DNA of 31,745 bases from Caldithrix sp. GTDB taxonomy: Bacteria > KSB1 > UBA2214 > DYKH01. The notes below the pieces were generated by a model. That model was not told where the DNA came from and did no database searches. It saw only the letters and a list, made by a program, of their open reading frames with translations. How positions within the stretch are numbered: the stretch's first letter is position 1; every line of letters begins with the position of its first letter. Of the stretch, positions 1 to 7,155 are shown in pieces. The DNA is taken from assembly GCA_020722685.1 (NCBI GenBank), contig DYKH01000062.1, positions 1 through 31,745 of the forward strand, written 5' to 3'. A program made the position numbers and the translations under genes.

Positions 1-252
1 TCCTTGCGCGCAGCGGAGCTCGCTCGCCAAGTAGCCGAAAAAGGCTTCAAGAATTCGCTGAGTGACGCAGGTGTGGCTGCCGCGACGGCCCGGGCTGCTG
101 CAGAGGGGGCTTATCTGAATGTGCGCATCAATCTGCCGGGGATTGAGGATGAAAGTTTTAAGGCCGAAACTTTAAGGGAAGCGGAAAGGCTACTAAAGGA
201 GACCATCTCGCTGACCGACGCGGCTATTCAAAGTACGATAGACGCAATTTAG
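1..252 (+). CDS. Formiminotetrahydrofolate cyclodeaminase, C-terminal part (5' end outside window)
   Basis: The reading frame is open from the first base, so this is the 3' end of a longer gene. The visible 83 residues contain the pattern KNSLSDAGVAAATARAAAEG followed by AYLNVRINLPG, which matches the end of the all-helical FTCD_C (cyclodeaminase/methenyl-THF cyclohydrolase) family. Members release ammonia from 5-formimino-THF in histidine breakdown, or open 5,10-methenyl-THF, in the cytosol. The C-terminal helix is rich in Glu and Lys, as in the family. The stop is followed after 56 bp by the tenA-like gene on the same strand, so the two may be co-transcribed. Whether the protein also carries an N-terminal formiminotransferase domain cannot be seen. 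Confidence 0.82.
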   Translation, partial: SLRAAELARQVAEKGFKNSLSDAGVAAATARAAAEGAYLNVRINLPGIEDESFKAETLREAERLLKETISLTDAAIQSTIDAI

Positions 253-308
253 GCAGTCAGCGATCAGTTACGCAATTCGCAACAAAGTCGATACACAGGA
301 GATCTCAA

Positions 309-959
309 ATGAAAGCTTTTCACCAACAATGGCTAGACCAGGCAGGCGGCATCTGGAAGGCGATGCTTTCCCATCGTTTTCTGAAGATGACAGCCGACGG
401 CAGCATTCCCGATGCGACTTTTAAGACCTGGATGCGACAAGATTATCTCTTTGTCCGCGAATCCATCCCCTTCATCGCCGTGATCGTTGCCAAGGCGCCG
501 GTCAAACTGCGGAACGGTTTAGCGCCAATCATCCCAGCGTTCATGACCGAGCTGGACTTGTTTCGCAAAAACGCAGAGGCGCACGGCGTGGATTTGGAGA
601 ACGTCCAGCCGTCGCCCACTTGTCATGCGTACCTGCAATTTCTCATGGCCACCGCCTACGGCCGCTCCTTTGAAGAAGCCTTTACCGTCTTGTACGCAGC
701 CGAAAAAGCATATTACGATTCCTGGATGGAGGTGAAGAAGGGCCTCAAGGGCAGCAGTCCCTGGCAGCCGTTCATCGACAATTGGACCAGTGATGCTTTT
801 CGGCAGTACGTCGATTGGCTGGCATCCGAGCTGGATGCCATGGCGGCGGGAAAGCCGGAACACGAGCTGCAGAGGATGAGCGAGATTTTCGCTATGACGG
901 GACGCTATGAATATCTATTCTGGGAGATGGCAGCGACCAGCGAGGCTTGGCCGGTTTGA
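309..959 (+). CDS. tenA: TenA/THI-4 family protein, TenA_E-like (thiamine pyrimidine salvage)
   Basis: The 216-residue product has the length and helical pattern of TenA proteins. These hydrolyse aminopyrimidine degradation products of thiamine (or thiamine itself) so that the pyrimidine can be reused. Visible family marks are QDYLF near residue 44 (the Asp that contacts the pyrimidine), Tyr108, AYYDSW at 134-139 and the terminal FWEMA with Glu206. The catalytic Cys of classical TenA, which lies in an LPCPW-like stretch, is replaced by LYAAEKAYY, so this belongs with the Cys-less TenA_E type and its exact substrate is uncertain. The ATG is preceded by AGGAG at 297-301 with a 7-nt spacing. It follows the cyclodeaminase gene and is convergent with the anti-sigma gene. 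No TPP riboswitch is visible in the 56-bp leader. Confidence 0.88.
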   Translation: MKAFHQQWLDQAGGIWKAMLSHRFLKMTADGSIPDATFKTWMRQDYLFVRESIPFIAVIVAKAPVKLRNGLAPIIPAFMTELDLFRKNAEAHGVDLENVQPSPTCHAYLQFLMATAYGRSFEEAFTVLYAAEKAYYDSWMEVKKGLKGSSPWQPFIDNWTSDAFRQYVDWLASELDAMAAGKPEHELQRMSEIFAMTGRYEYLFWEMAATSEAWPV

Positions 960-966
960 TTGAGAC

Positions 967-994
967 TGCGGGAGGCTTCCCAAAACCTCCCGCA
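967..994. terminator. Hairpin between convergent genes, probable bidirectional terminator
   Basis: A perfect 9-bp stem, TGCGGGAGG / CCTCCCGCA, with a 10-nt loop lies 8 bp after the tenA stop and 6 bp before the anti-sigma stop on the other strand. There is no T-run on either side, so it is either a Rho-assisted terminator or an mRNA 3' stabiliser. Its position between two converging genes supports a 3'-end role. Confidence 0.55.
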
Positions 995-999
995 AGGTA

Positions 1000-1524
1000 C
1001 TACAACCACATCGTCAAAGAAACCGGCTTGCGTTTGGACTGAATCAAGTGATCAATCGCGAAAATGACCAGCAGCGCCAGTCCCGCAAAAACGAGCAGAG
1101 TGAGGTTCATATTTAAGCCGGAAAAAAAAGCTTTGATCTGCGGAAAAATGTCCAAGAAAGGAGCCAGGCGAGGCGTGGGTATGTCTTGCACTTCTTTCAC
1201 CACCGGGCGAAAGTCGAAAAAGTAAAAGGTGATGTTCAAGCAGACGACCAAGCCCAACAAAGATAGAAAGAGCTGCCAGAGCAGGCCGTGCACGGCGCCC
1301 AGCGATTCCGTCTGAATGTTAGATAGAACAGCGCGCGATAGCTTGTGTGAAAGCTGAAATCCAGGAGGTTCCGCCCGCAATTCGCTGCGCAGACTCTGAT
1401 ATTGCCGCATCTCGTTTCGGCAAACGGCGCAAACCTCCAGATGGCGCCCGAAAACCCCGCGTTGTTCCCACAAAAGATTTCCATCCAAATAATCCTGCAA
1501 TTCTTCATCTGTTAAATGCCTCAT
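1000..1524 (-). CDS. Zinc-finger (ZAS) transmembrane anti-sigma factor
   Basis: The N-terminal 45 residues hold LTDEELQDYLDG and then HLEVCAVC, the HX3CX2C signature of zinc-binding anti-sigma domains that grip an ECF sigma factor in the cytoplasm. Two hydrophobic stretches follow, around residues 90-115 (LFLSLLGLVVCLNITFYFF) and 140-160 (LTLLVFAGLALLVIFAI), so the protein is membrane-bound with little exported sequence between or beyond them. It lies immediately after the sigma gene: the sigma stop is at 1527-1529. I chose the ATG at 1524, behind GGAGG at a 10-nt spacing; a GTG at 1530 is the alternative. The partner is almost certainly the adjacent sigma factor. No separate sensor domain is visible, so the signal is unknown. 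Confidence 0.9.
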   Translation of the reverse strand: MRHLTDEELQDYLDGNLLWEQRGVFGRHLEVCAVCRNEMRQYQSLRSELRAEPPGFQLSHKLSRAVLSNIQTESLGAVHGLLWQLFLSLLGLVVCLNITFYFFDFRPVVKEVQDIPTPRLAPFLDIFPQIKAFFSGLNMNLTLLVFAGLALLVIFAIDHLIQSKRKPVSLTMWL

Positions 1525-1526
1525 GA

Positions 1527-2102
1527 TCACAACACCTCCTGATGATATTCTTGCAGCAACAATTCTTTCAAACGCTTTCTGGCGCGAAAGAGATAGCTTT
1601 TTACCGTGCCTTCCGGCAAGCGCATAATTTCGCCGATCTCTGCGTAGGACATTTCTTCCAAATGATACAGGGTCAGAATTGTTCTGTATTGAAGCGGCAG
1701 TCTCTCGATCTCCTTCTGCAGGCGTGCGGCAACGTCGCCGGACGCGGTATGCTCGTAGGGCGAAACGTGGTCGGCCGCAAAACTGTCCAGTGATTGCTCT
1801 GCGGCTGTCAGATCATCGAAAAGCAATGCCTTCTTCTTGCTAAGGTGATTAATGCAACTGTTGTAAGCGATGGTCGCCAGCCAGGTAGAGACTTTGCTTT
1901 TGAACTGAAAACTGGCGAGGTTTTGATAGGCTTTTATAAACACCTCCTGACAAAGATCTTCGCGATCCGATTTGTCAGCGACCATTCGAAAGACGATATG
2001 GCAGACCAATCGCTGATACTGCTCGATAAAAGCTTGGTAAGCGTTGGTATTTCCTGCCAGGATATCATCAATTAAATATTTGATGTCGGGTGCCTCGGCC
2101 AT
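1527..2102 (-). CDS. ECF-type RNA polymerase sigma factor (RpoE-like)
   Basis: The 191-residue product has sigma region 2 (DREDLCQEVFIKAYQNL, with the core-binding helix and the -10 reading helix STWLATIAYNSCINHL) and region 4 (MSYAEIGEIMRLPEGTVKSY helix-turn-helix). A linker rich in Asp and Ser separates them, and region 3 is absent, as in ECF sigma factors. It directs RNA polymerase to a small regulon. The ATG at 2102 is chosen over an upstream TTG at 2129 because the family starts near MAEAPDIKYLID. The predicted ECF promoter ends only about 9 bp upstream, so the mRNA may be nearly leaderless; no ribosome-binding site is visible. The anti-sigma gene follows directly, and the divergent DUF6249 pair probably belongs to the same regulon. 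Confidence 0.93.
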   Translation of the reverse strand: MAEAPDIKYLIDDILAGNTNAYQAFIEQYQRLVCHIVFRMVADKSDREDLCQEVFIKAYQNLASFQFKSKVSTWLATIAYNSCINHLSKKKALLFDDLTAAEQSLDSFAADHVSPYEHTASGDVAARLQKEIERLPLQYRTILTLYHLEEMSYAEIGEIMRLPEGTVKSYLFRARKRLKELLLQEYHQEVL

Positions 2103-2110
2103 ACACGCTA

Positions 2111-2138
2111 TCAGACAACTACACTGCAAAAAAGTTGC
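2111..2138 (-). promoter_or_regulatory. Predicted autoregulatory ECF promoter of the sigma/anti-sigma operon
   Basis: Read on the minus strand, GCAACTT (2138-2132), a 16-nt spacer and TCTGA (2115-2111) match the known E. coli sigma-E consensus GGAACTT-N16-TCTGA with one mismatch. The same element, TGCAAC-N16-TGTCTGAT, occurs on the plus strand at 2253-2282. The -35 part lies in a TGCAA-N5-TTGCA dyad at 2125-2139. Transcription would start close to the ATG at 2102. Confidence 0.7.
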
Positions 2139-2253
2139 ACCGCTGCGCCCTCACGAACAGGTATGCCGCAGTTCCAGCTACACGCACCCACCTATATTCT
2201 ATCGGCTGGGCGGACTGAAGGCTGAAAAAGCTTAGTCTTTTCCTGCAAAATTT

Positions 2254-2281
2254 GCAACATTATTTTTGCTCGCCTGTCTGA
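2254..2281 (+). promoter_or_regulatory. Predicted ECF promoter of the DUF6249 pair
   Basis: GCAACAT (2254-2260), a 16-nt spacer and TCTGA (2277-2281) repeat the element found in front of the divergent sigma gene. The two copies share all 14 bases of TGCAAC and TGTCTGAT with identical spacing. The -35 again lies in a TGCAA-N3-TTGCA dyad (2244-2256). The start codon of the first DUF6249 gene is about 50 bp downstream. Confidence 0.7.
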
Positions 2282-2334
2282 TCTCCCAGAAAGCGTAAAC
2301 GACCTTGACGAAAATTTCGATATTGGAGGTTGGT

Positions 2335-2685
2335 ATGGAAACATTGATACCAATAAGCTTCTTTGTCGTGATTGCTGTGATTATCAAATCCTTTTTCGAC
2401 TACAAAACCAGACGGGCTTTGATTGAGAAAGGTAAGTTGAATGTCAGCGCAGAGCCTGTAGCTGTATCACCTGCCATAGAGCAGAGTCTCTCTTCTCTGA
2501 AATGGGGCTTGATTCTGACCGCCATCGGCGCGGCGATCGTTATTGGCACCAGCAGCTTTTCGCATGACGTGGAAGAAAACACCATCTCTCTCATGTTTCT
2601 CTTCGCTGGGCTGGCGCTTATTTTGCATTACTTTCTGGCAGGGAGAGTCCTCAGAAAGAGGAAACGCGAGAGCAACCCTTTTTGA
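2335..2685 (+). CDS. DUF6249-like small membrane protein, first copy
   Basis: The product has 116 residues from the ATG at 2335, which is preceded by GGAGG at 2325-2329. An upstream start at 2305 lacks such a site. It begins METLIPISFF, has a first hydrophobic segment at about 5-18, then a conserved YKTRRALIEKG stretch, and two more hydrophobic segments around 58-74 and 84-103 (WGLILTAIGAAIVIG and ISLMFLFAGLALILHYFLAG). It ends in a basic tail. This layout fits the DUF6249 family, small inner-membrane proteins often found beside ECF sigma factors; their function is not known. It is divergent from the sigma gene and carries that sigma factor's predicted promoter, so it may be a target or a modulator of the sigma/anti-sigma pair. 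Confidence 0.78.
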   Translation: METLIPISFFVVIAVIIKSFFDYKTRRALIEKGKLNVSAEPVAVSPAIEQSLSSLKWGLILTAIGAAIVIGTSSFSHDVEENTISLMFLFAGLALILHYFLAGRVLRKRKRESNPF

Positions 2686-2811
2686 TTGAGAGTATAGGGT
2701 GCCCAATAAACAAAAGCCCATGAAAGGCAACGGCAGGCGGAAGCGTTTGCTGCTTTGATCAAATGAGATTGAAATGAATAGCCCTAAAAGGCTGCATTGA
2801 AAGGAGAAAAA

Positions 2812-3162
2812 ATGGCTGAGGAACTCATTCCAATCACCTTCTTTGTGATGGTTGCTGTCATTGTTAAGATGGTGCTTGACAATGGCACGAGACGACTCTT
2901 GATACAAAAAGGCCTCGTAGATGAAAACATTAAATACCTGTTCGGCCGTCCACAATTGGGGGAGGTGCCGTCAGCGCTCAAGTGGGGAATGGTCATGGTC
3001 GCAATCGGCTTGGCGGTTATGATCGGGCAGTTGGCCCCGGAACCGGCCACCGAAGAAATAACCATCGGCGGCATGTTCCTTTTTGGCGGCATTGCGCTGA
3101 TCGCCTACTATTTCATTGCTACCAAATTGTTTGCCAAGTCAGATCAAACCGGGCAAAAGTAG
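2812..3162 (+). CDS. DUF6249-like small membrane protein, second copy
   Basis: This 116-residue protein is a tandem paralogue of the preceding one. Both have the same length and start, (E)ELIPITFFVMVAVIVK here against ETLIPISFFVVIAVIIK there, and share TRRLLIQKG, an ALKWGMVMVAIGLAV segment and a final MFLFGGIALIAYYF segment. The start is ATG 2812 behind AAGGAG (2801-2806); a TTG at 2797 is rejected. The 126-bp gap to the first copy contains no ECF promoter motif that I can find, so the two are probably one transcript. The copies differ most in the linker between the first and second membrane segments, which suggests an old duplication. Function unknown. Confidence 0.76.
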   Translation: MAEELIPITFFVMVAVIVKMVLDNGTRRLLIQKGLVDENIKYLFGRPQLGEVPSALKWGMVMVAIGLAVMIGQLAPEPATEEITIGGMFLFGGIALIAYYFIATKLFAKSDQTGQK

Positions 3163-3375
3163 GCGATGATTTGCGGCCGCAGCGAACCATCTATTTGCCG
3201 CCGGAACGCAGGGGCCTTGGGAAGGAATAGAGGCATTGCAGCACGTAAGACTTTGTCTCAAGTAGTGTCATGTGGAGCGATTCACTCCACACTGCGTTTC
3301 GGTGGCAATTGTTTTTGTACTCCCTGGTTCACACGGTTCAGGCACGAGATTCCAGGGCATTGAAGGATCCCAAGA

Positions 3376-3651
3376 ATGAATTTATCAAAAGCGTACTCGC
3401 TTGCTCTTGGTGTGCTGCCAATGCTATTGCTCTTTTGTTCCGATCAAAGACCCGATCTGGAATTTAACACGAAAGTAGATGCTCCGGCCTTTCTTGCGAG
3501 TCATCCTCGGGTCCTATTTAATGAGAGGCACAAGAATTTCCACAAGGCTTCCTCAACTTACAAGCCTTTCGTTGACTTGATCCGCAATGATGGGTACGCG
3601 GTGCACGTGATTCAAAGGCGCCGTTTCAGTCTGACGTGTGGGACGGGCTGA
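3376..3651 (+). pseudogene. Truncated DUF4350-like exported protein (probable gene remnant)
   Basis: The 91-residue frame begins with an AAGGA site (3363-3367) and an N-terminal hydrophobic segment ending in LLLFCS, an imperfect lipobox. Then comes PRVLFNERHKNFHKASSTYK and PFVDLIRNDGY. This resembles the start of DUF4350/GATase1-like proteins, which read roughly VLFDEAHNNFHT...YKPFAELLRNDGY and continue for 200 or more residues. Here the frame changes to IQRRRFSLTCGTG and stops at once. The other frame after 3618 reads APFQSDVWDGLSC but also stops within about 40 codons and does not look like the missing domain. I infer a 3' deletion rather than a simple frameshift. A short functional peptide cannot be excluded. 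The 213 bp before it hold a TGTGGAG/CTCCACA hairpin (3271-3291) and nothing else I recognise. Confidence 0.5.
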
Positions 3652-3727
3652 GCTGCTCACATCGTCCGTCAATCATGGGGATGTACTTCTTACGTTTCTT
3701 CTTTTCCACTCCTTTTCATATTTCCGC

Positions 3728-3756
3728 TTGACCAAAGCGACAAAATTTCGTAAATA
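3728..3756 (+). promoter_or_regulatory. Possible sigma-70 promoter for the ceramidase-like gene
   Basis: TTGACC (3728-3733), a 17-nt spacer and TAAATA (3751-3756) form a promoter with a good -35 and a poor -10. It would give a leader of about 120 nt that includes the inverted repeat described next. Confidence 0.3.
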
Positions 3757-3763
3757 GAAAACA

Positions 3764-3858
3764 AGCGTTCCGGATATTCATAGCAGGTCGCGCTGACGAG
3801 GCCATTTCATGGCGAAACGCGGCTGGAAAATGTTGTTTGACTCAACCTCCGGAACGCT
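3764..3858. repeat. 11-bp perfect inverted repeat flanking 73 bp, just upstream of the ceramidase gene
   Basis: AGCGTTCCGGA (3764-3774) and TCCGGAACGCT (3848-3858) are exact reverse complements. The 73 bp between them contain no gene. The arrangement could be a decayed miniature element, with its ends marking where the DUF4350-like gene lost its 3' part, or a long-range mRNA stem in the leader of the next gene. Confidence 0.6.
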
Positions 3859-3884
3859 AGCGAATTATTACTCGAGAGGCCGAA

Positions 3885-5186
3885 ATGAAATCGATTGCTA
3901 CGGTGAGCGTCGCGCTCCTCGCTGTCCTGAGTTTCTTGATTCCTGTATATGCCGCTGACTTGTCCGCCGGCGTGGCAAGAATCGATCTCACACCCCCGCT
4001 GGAAATGAAATTTGCCTTGGGCGGCTACGGTGCGCGCATGAGCAAGCCGGCGGAGGGAATCCACGACCGCATTTTTGCCAAGGCTTTGGTGCTAAGTGAT
4101 GGAGCCAAAAAGTACGCCATCGTCACTTTGGACGTATTGGCTTTGCCGCCCAATGTCAAGCCGCAAGTACTACAACGGCTGCAAGGTCAAGGCTGGAGCG
4201 TCGAAAATGTAATGCTGCTATCCAGCCACACGCATTCGAGTCTCGACCTGACGGCGCTGAACGATCAAAACGACCTTGGCATTCCGCAGCTTGGAATCTT
4301 CCAGCCGGAGCTATTGGAGTTCCTTGTCAAGTCCGTAGCGCAGGTCATTCAGGACGCAGGGCGTTCGCTGCAAGTCGTTAAGGTGGGCACGGCCAGTGCG
4401 ATCATCCCCAATATGAACCGCAATCGTCGCGGAGACAAGCTTACCGACGCGGAGCTTACAGTGACCCGCATCGATCAGGCAGGCGGCCGGCCGTTGGCGG
4501 TACTGGTGAACTGGACGGCGCATCCGACCTTTGTAGATGAGAACGATATGTGGGTTTCCGCCGAATGGCCGGGCTATCTGCAGCGGGAGTTGGAGGCATG
4601 GATCGGCGATGGAATCACCGCCATGTATTTCAACGGCGCTGAAGGAGATCAATCGCCTGCTGGGGCTGTAGGTGCGAGTCCCTATGAGCGAATAGAAGAC
4701 TATGGCCGCAAGATTGCCATTGAGGCGCACAAGCTGTTCAGCAGCATTCAATCCAAGAGGAATCCGCAATTCGCCTTTGCTTATCAAGCGATTTCTTTGC
4801 CAGAACGAAAAGCGCACCCTAACTTTGCTGCCACCGGCGGCGCCGAGTATGGAATAGACGCAGCGGCGATGAAGGTGATCCTCGAGAAGCTTGTTCCGCA
4901 GAACAGCGCCAGCGGCGCCGTGCGCATCGGCGACTTGCTGATCGCCGGGGTGCCAGGGGAGATGGCGGCGGGATTGGGCTTGGAGATCAAGAGTGAGCTG
5001 CGAGAGGCAGGCATCCGTCATCCGGTGATTGGGGGACTTGCCAGCGAATGGATCAGTTACATCCTCAGCGCCGAGCAGTATGACAAAGGTGGGTATGAAG
5101 CCAGTGTCAGTTTTTATGGCGCCGACTTGGGGTCAAGGATTGTCGAAGGCGTTCTCAAAGCAGCGATACCATTAGCCAAGAGATGA
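3885..5186 (+). CDS. Neutral/alkaline ceramidase-family exported hydrolase (single domain)
   Basis: The 433-residue product begins with a Sec signal peptide (hydrophobic core at 7-22, cut near VYAA). It then has the PF04734 neutral ceramidase pattern: AGVARIDLTPP at 28-38, LLSSHTHSSLD with His115 and His117, NWTAHPTF with His213, NGAEGDQSP at 250-258 and, near the end, EWISYILSAEQYDKGGYEAS. Known members are zinc amidases that cleave the N-acyl bond of ceramide outside the cytoplasm, with His residues as zinc ligands and a late Glu/Tyr pair. The P. aeruginosa-type enzyme has about 670 residues with a C-terminal Ig-like domain. Here the chain stops after the catalytic domain, a form common in environmental bacteria whose substrate is often untested. 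GAGAGG at 3874-3879 precedes the ATG. The gene stands alone. Confidence 0.85.
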   Translation: MKSIATVSVALLAVLSFLIPVYAADLSAGVARIDLTPPLEMKFALGGYGARMSKPAEGIHDRIFAKALVLSDGAKKYAIVTLDVLALPPNVKPQVLQRLQGQGWSVENVMLLSSHTHSSLDLTALNDQNDLGIPQLGIFQPELLEFLVKSVAQVIQDAGRSLQVVKVGTASAIIPNMNRNRRGDKLTDAELTVTRIDQAGGRPLAVLVNWTAHPTFVDENDMWVSAEWPGYLQRELEAWIGDGITAMYFNGAEGDQSPAGAVGASPYERIEDYGRKIAIEAHKLFSSIQSKRNPQFAFAYQAISLPERKAHPNFAATGGAEYGIDAAAMKVILEKLVPQNSASGAVRIGDLLIAGVPGEMAAGLGLEIKSELREAGIRHPVIGGLASEWISYILSAEQYDKGGYEASVSFYGADLGSRIVEGVLKAAIPLAKR

Positions 5187-5226
5187 CTGCTCAAGTCGCC
5201 AGAGGCTCACTGCCGTTTTTTCTATC

Positions 5227-5245
5227 TCACATGAAGCGCATGTGA
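5227..5245. promoter_or_regulatory. 7-bp dyad TCACATG-N5-CATGTGA between convergent genes
   Basis: A perfect dyad, TCACATG aagcg CATGTGA, lies 41 bp after the ceramidase stop, behind a T6 run at 5216-5221. It could be a 3' hairpin for that gene or a protein-binding site. The other bases between 5187 and 5468 show no gene. Confidence 0.4.
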
Positions 5246-5468
5246 TGCAAATAAAGCTACGATCGATAAGATTAGGGCTGGTGCAAATAAGGAGCTTTCA
5301 TGCGCGCTTATTATGCTATCGGCAACGCGATTTTTGACAAACTGTCCTATCGGGAATTTGCGGGGGCGATAGCGACGATAATCAGGATCGCTGAATCCTC
5401 TCGATCCGCACAATCTCGTTTATCCTGTCATTCTTTTCAGTGCAGCGTATTTGGTCACCCGAAAGCCA

Positions 5469-6149
5469 TTACCCCAGAACTTGAAGCACCGCCTCCGTGT
5501 CGGCCAAATCCTCGAACAAATAATCCGGCTGGTGCTCGCGCAATTGCTCCGCGGTGAAATGCGCGGCCGCTACGGCTACGGCAATCGCTCCGTGCGGTCT
5601 GGCACACTGAATATCGGAAGGAGTATCCCCCACCACGTACACCTCGTCGGCCTTTGGCCTTTTTCCGTGCTTCTTTCTAAATCTTTCCACGGCAAACGGC
5701 AAGAGCTCATCCCGAATCTCAGAGTCGTCGGCGAAAGCGCCAACGTCAAAGTAGTGATCAATAGCAAAATAGGCCAGCTTGATAAAGCCGCTGGTTTGCC
5801 AGTTGCCGGTTAGGAGGCCGAGATACACGTCCTTCCTTCCGTGCAGGTTCTTCAATAGGGCATCGATGCCGGGCATGAGCAGCTTGCCGTCGAGCGGAGC
5901 GTGGATTTCTTCCTGCAAACGATCACAGTAAACGGTTTTAAAACTCTCCATTACAGATGTGCTGAAGTCGAGTTGGTTTTTTTCCAAGACATTTCTCAAG
6001 ATGGCGGTATCGGTTCGCCCGGCGAGACTGATGCCGGCGAAGGCATTGGCGATTCCATAGAGTTGCTCAAATGCCTTATCCATTGCACGCAAACCCGCAC
6101 CGCCGGATAGCAGCAGAGTGCCATCGATATCAAAAAGCAGCAGTTTCAC
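5469..6149 (-). CDS. HAD-superfamily phosphatase (phosphoglycolate-phosphatase-like)
   Basis: The 226-residue protein carries HAD motif I, LLLFDIDGTLL, with both Asp residues at the N-terminus. Motif II is LLTGN near residue 115, and motif IV is VVGDTPSDIQCA near residue 175. A helical cap lies between motifs I and II (about 15-90), as in subfamily IA. Such enzymes remove phosphate from small metabolites in the cytosol; the substrate cannot be read from sequence. The start is a GTG (6149-6147), because motif I begins only two residues later. An AAAGGA lies about 12 nt upstream, which is far. It follows the Pit transporter by 36 bp on the same strand, so it is probably the last gene of that operon. 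Confidence 0.85.
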   Translation of the reverse strand: MKLLLFDIDGTLLLSGGAGLRAMDKAFEQLYGIANAFAGISLAGRTDTAILRNVLEKNQLDFSTSVMESFKTVYCDRLQEEIHAPLDGKLLMPGIDALLKNLHGRKDVYLGLLTGNWQTSGFIKLAYFAIDHYFDVGAFADDSEIRDELLPFAVERFRKKHGKRPKADEVYVVGDTPSDIQCARPHGAIAVAVAAAHFTAEQLREHQPDYLFEDLADTEAVLQVLG

Positions 6150-6185
6150 GAATCATTATTTCCTTTGCGTAAATAAATGTATCTA

Positions 6186-7121
6186 TCACGAGAAAAGTGA
6201 CCCGATTGTCTTCATCATCATAAAACAAACCACACCTGCCGCGACCGGAGTGGCAACCCATGCTAACAAAATTTGCACTAACATATTCCGGCTGATTCCG
6301 CGCATATCCTTGAGCAGGCCGATGCCGACAATCGCTCCGACGATGGCCTGAGTGCTGGAAACCGGCACGCCAATCTGCGTGAAAATGTGGCTCGACGAAG
6401 CCAATGCCAATACACTGATAAAGGCGGAATAAGCATCCAAAGTAAAGATGCCTTTCCCCACGGTCAGCATTACCTTCTTGCTGTAAGTCAACACGCCAAG
6501 GGCAATGGCGATGCCGCCAAACAGTGAAGCTTGCGAAGCAGAAAGTCGCCCGGCGGACACATAGACGCCGGAAACATTGGCGACGTTGTTGCCGCCCAGC
6601 GAGTAGGCCCCATAGCAACCGGCGATGATCACCGCAGTGCGCAAGACCGGCGTTCTCCATCGCATACTGTTCAGCAGCGGTTTTAACAGCCATCTTAGAA
6701 TCAGGTACAACCCGACACTTAGAATCGCGCCACTGACCGGCGTGAGCAGCCAGCAGAGGACGATCTTCATCAGCACCGAATAATTGGCCGTGCCATTGAC
6801 CAGGCCGACGGCCAATAACGCACCCACGATGGCCTGAGAAGAAGAAACCGGCAAAGATAACATCGACATGATAAAAAGAGTCACTCCGGCGGCCAGTGCG
6901 CTTATGAACGCAAATTCGCTTCTCACCTCTGATAGCTCACCGAGCGTCACTATGCACTTCGGCCCTTCCAGTACAGCTCCCAGTATGACAAATACAGCAA
7001 TCAAGATGACTGCAGTGCGATATCGCACCAAATTCGTTGCTACGCCCGTGCCGAAAACATTAGCTGCGTCGTTGCTGCCCAAACTCCAACCGAGAAAAGC
7101 ACCACTGGTATATTGCCACAT
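6186..7121 (-). CDS. Inorganic phosphate transporter, Pit family
   Basis: The 311-residue protein is almost entirely hydrophobic, with about ten membrane segments. It shows the internal duplication of Pit carriers: GWSLGSNDAANVFGTGVATN near the N-terminus and YSLGGNNVANVSGVYVSAG in the middle, each followed by a PVSSSQAIVGA or PVSSTQAIVGA loop. Pit proteins move metal-phosphate with protons into the cytoplasm at low affinity. The length fits the short bacterial/archaeal form. The ATG at 7121 is the only possible start, because TGA lies two codons upstream; no ribosome-binding site is visible, so translation may be coupled to the DUF47 gene that ends 34 bp earlier. Pairing with a DUF47 (PhoU-like) partner is the standard arrangement for this transporter type. 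Confidence 0.95.
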   Translation of the reverse strand: MWQYTSGAFLGWSLGSNDAANVFGTGVATNLVRYRTAVILIAVFVILGAVLEGPKCIVTLGELSEVRSEFAFISALAAGVTLFIMSMLSLPVSSSQAIVGALLAVGLVNGTANYSVLMKIVLCWLLTPVSGAILSVGLYLILRWLLKPLLNSMRWRTPVLRTAVIIAGCYGAYSLGGNNVANVSGVYVSAGRLSASQASLFGGIAIALGVLTYSKKVMLTVGKGIFTLDAYSAFISVLALASSSHIFTQIGVPVSSTQAIVGAIVGIGLLKDMRGISRNMLVQILLAWVATPVAAGVVCFMMMKTIGSLFS

Positions 7122-7155
7122 GGATCAATTCATGGAATAGGTACTGTTCATAGCC

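Noticed and set aside
253..308. TPP riboswitch before the TenA-like gene
   Set aside because: The gap is only 56 bp and lacks the conserved TPP-aptamer sequences.
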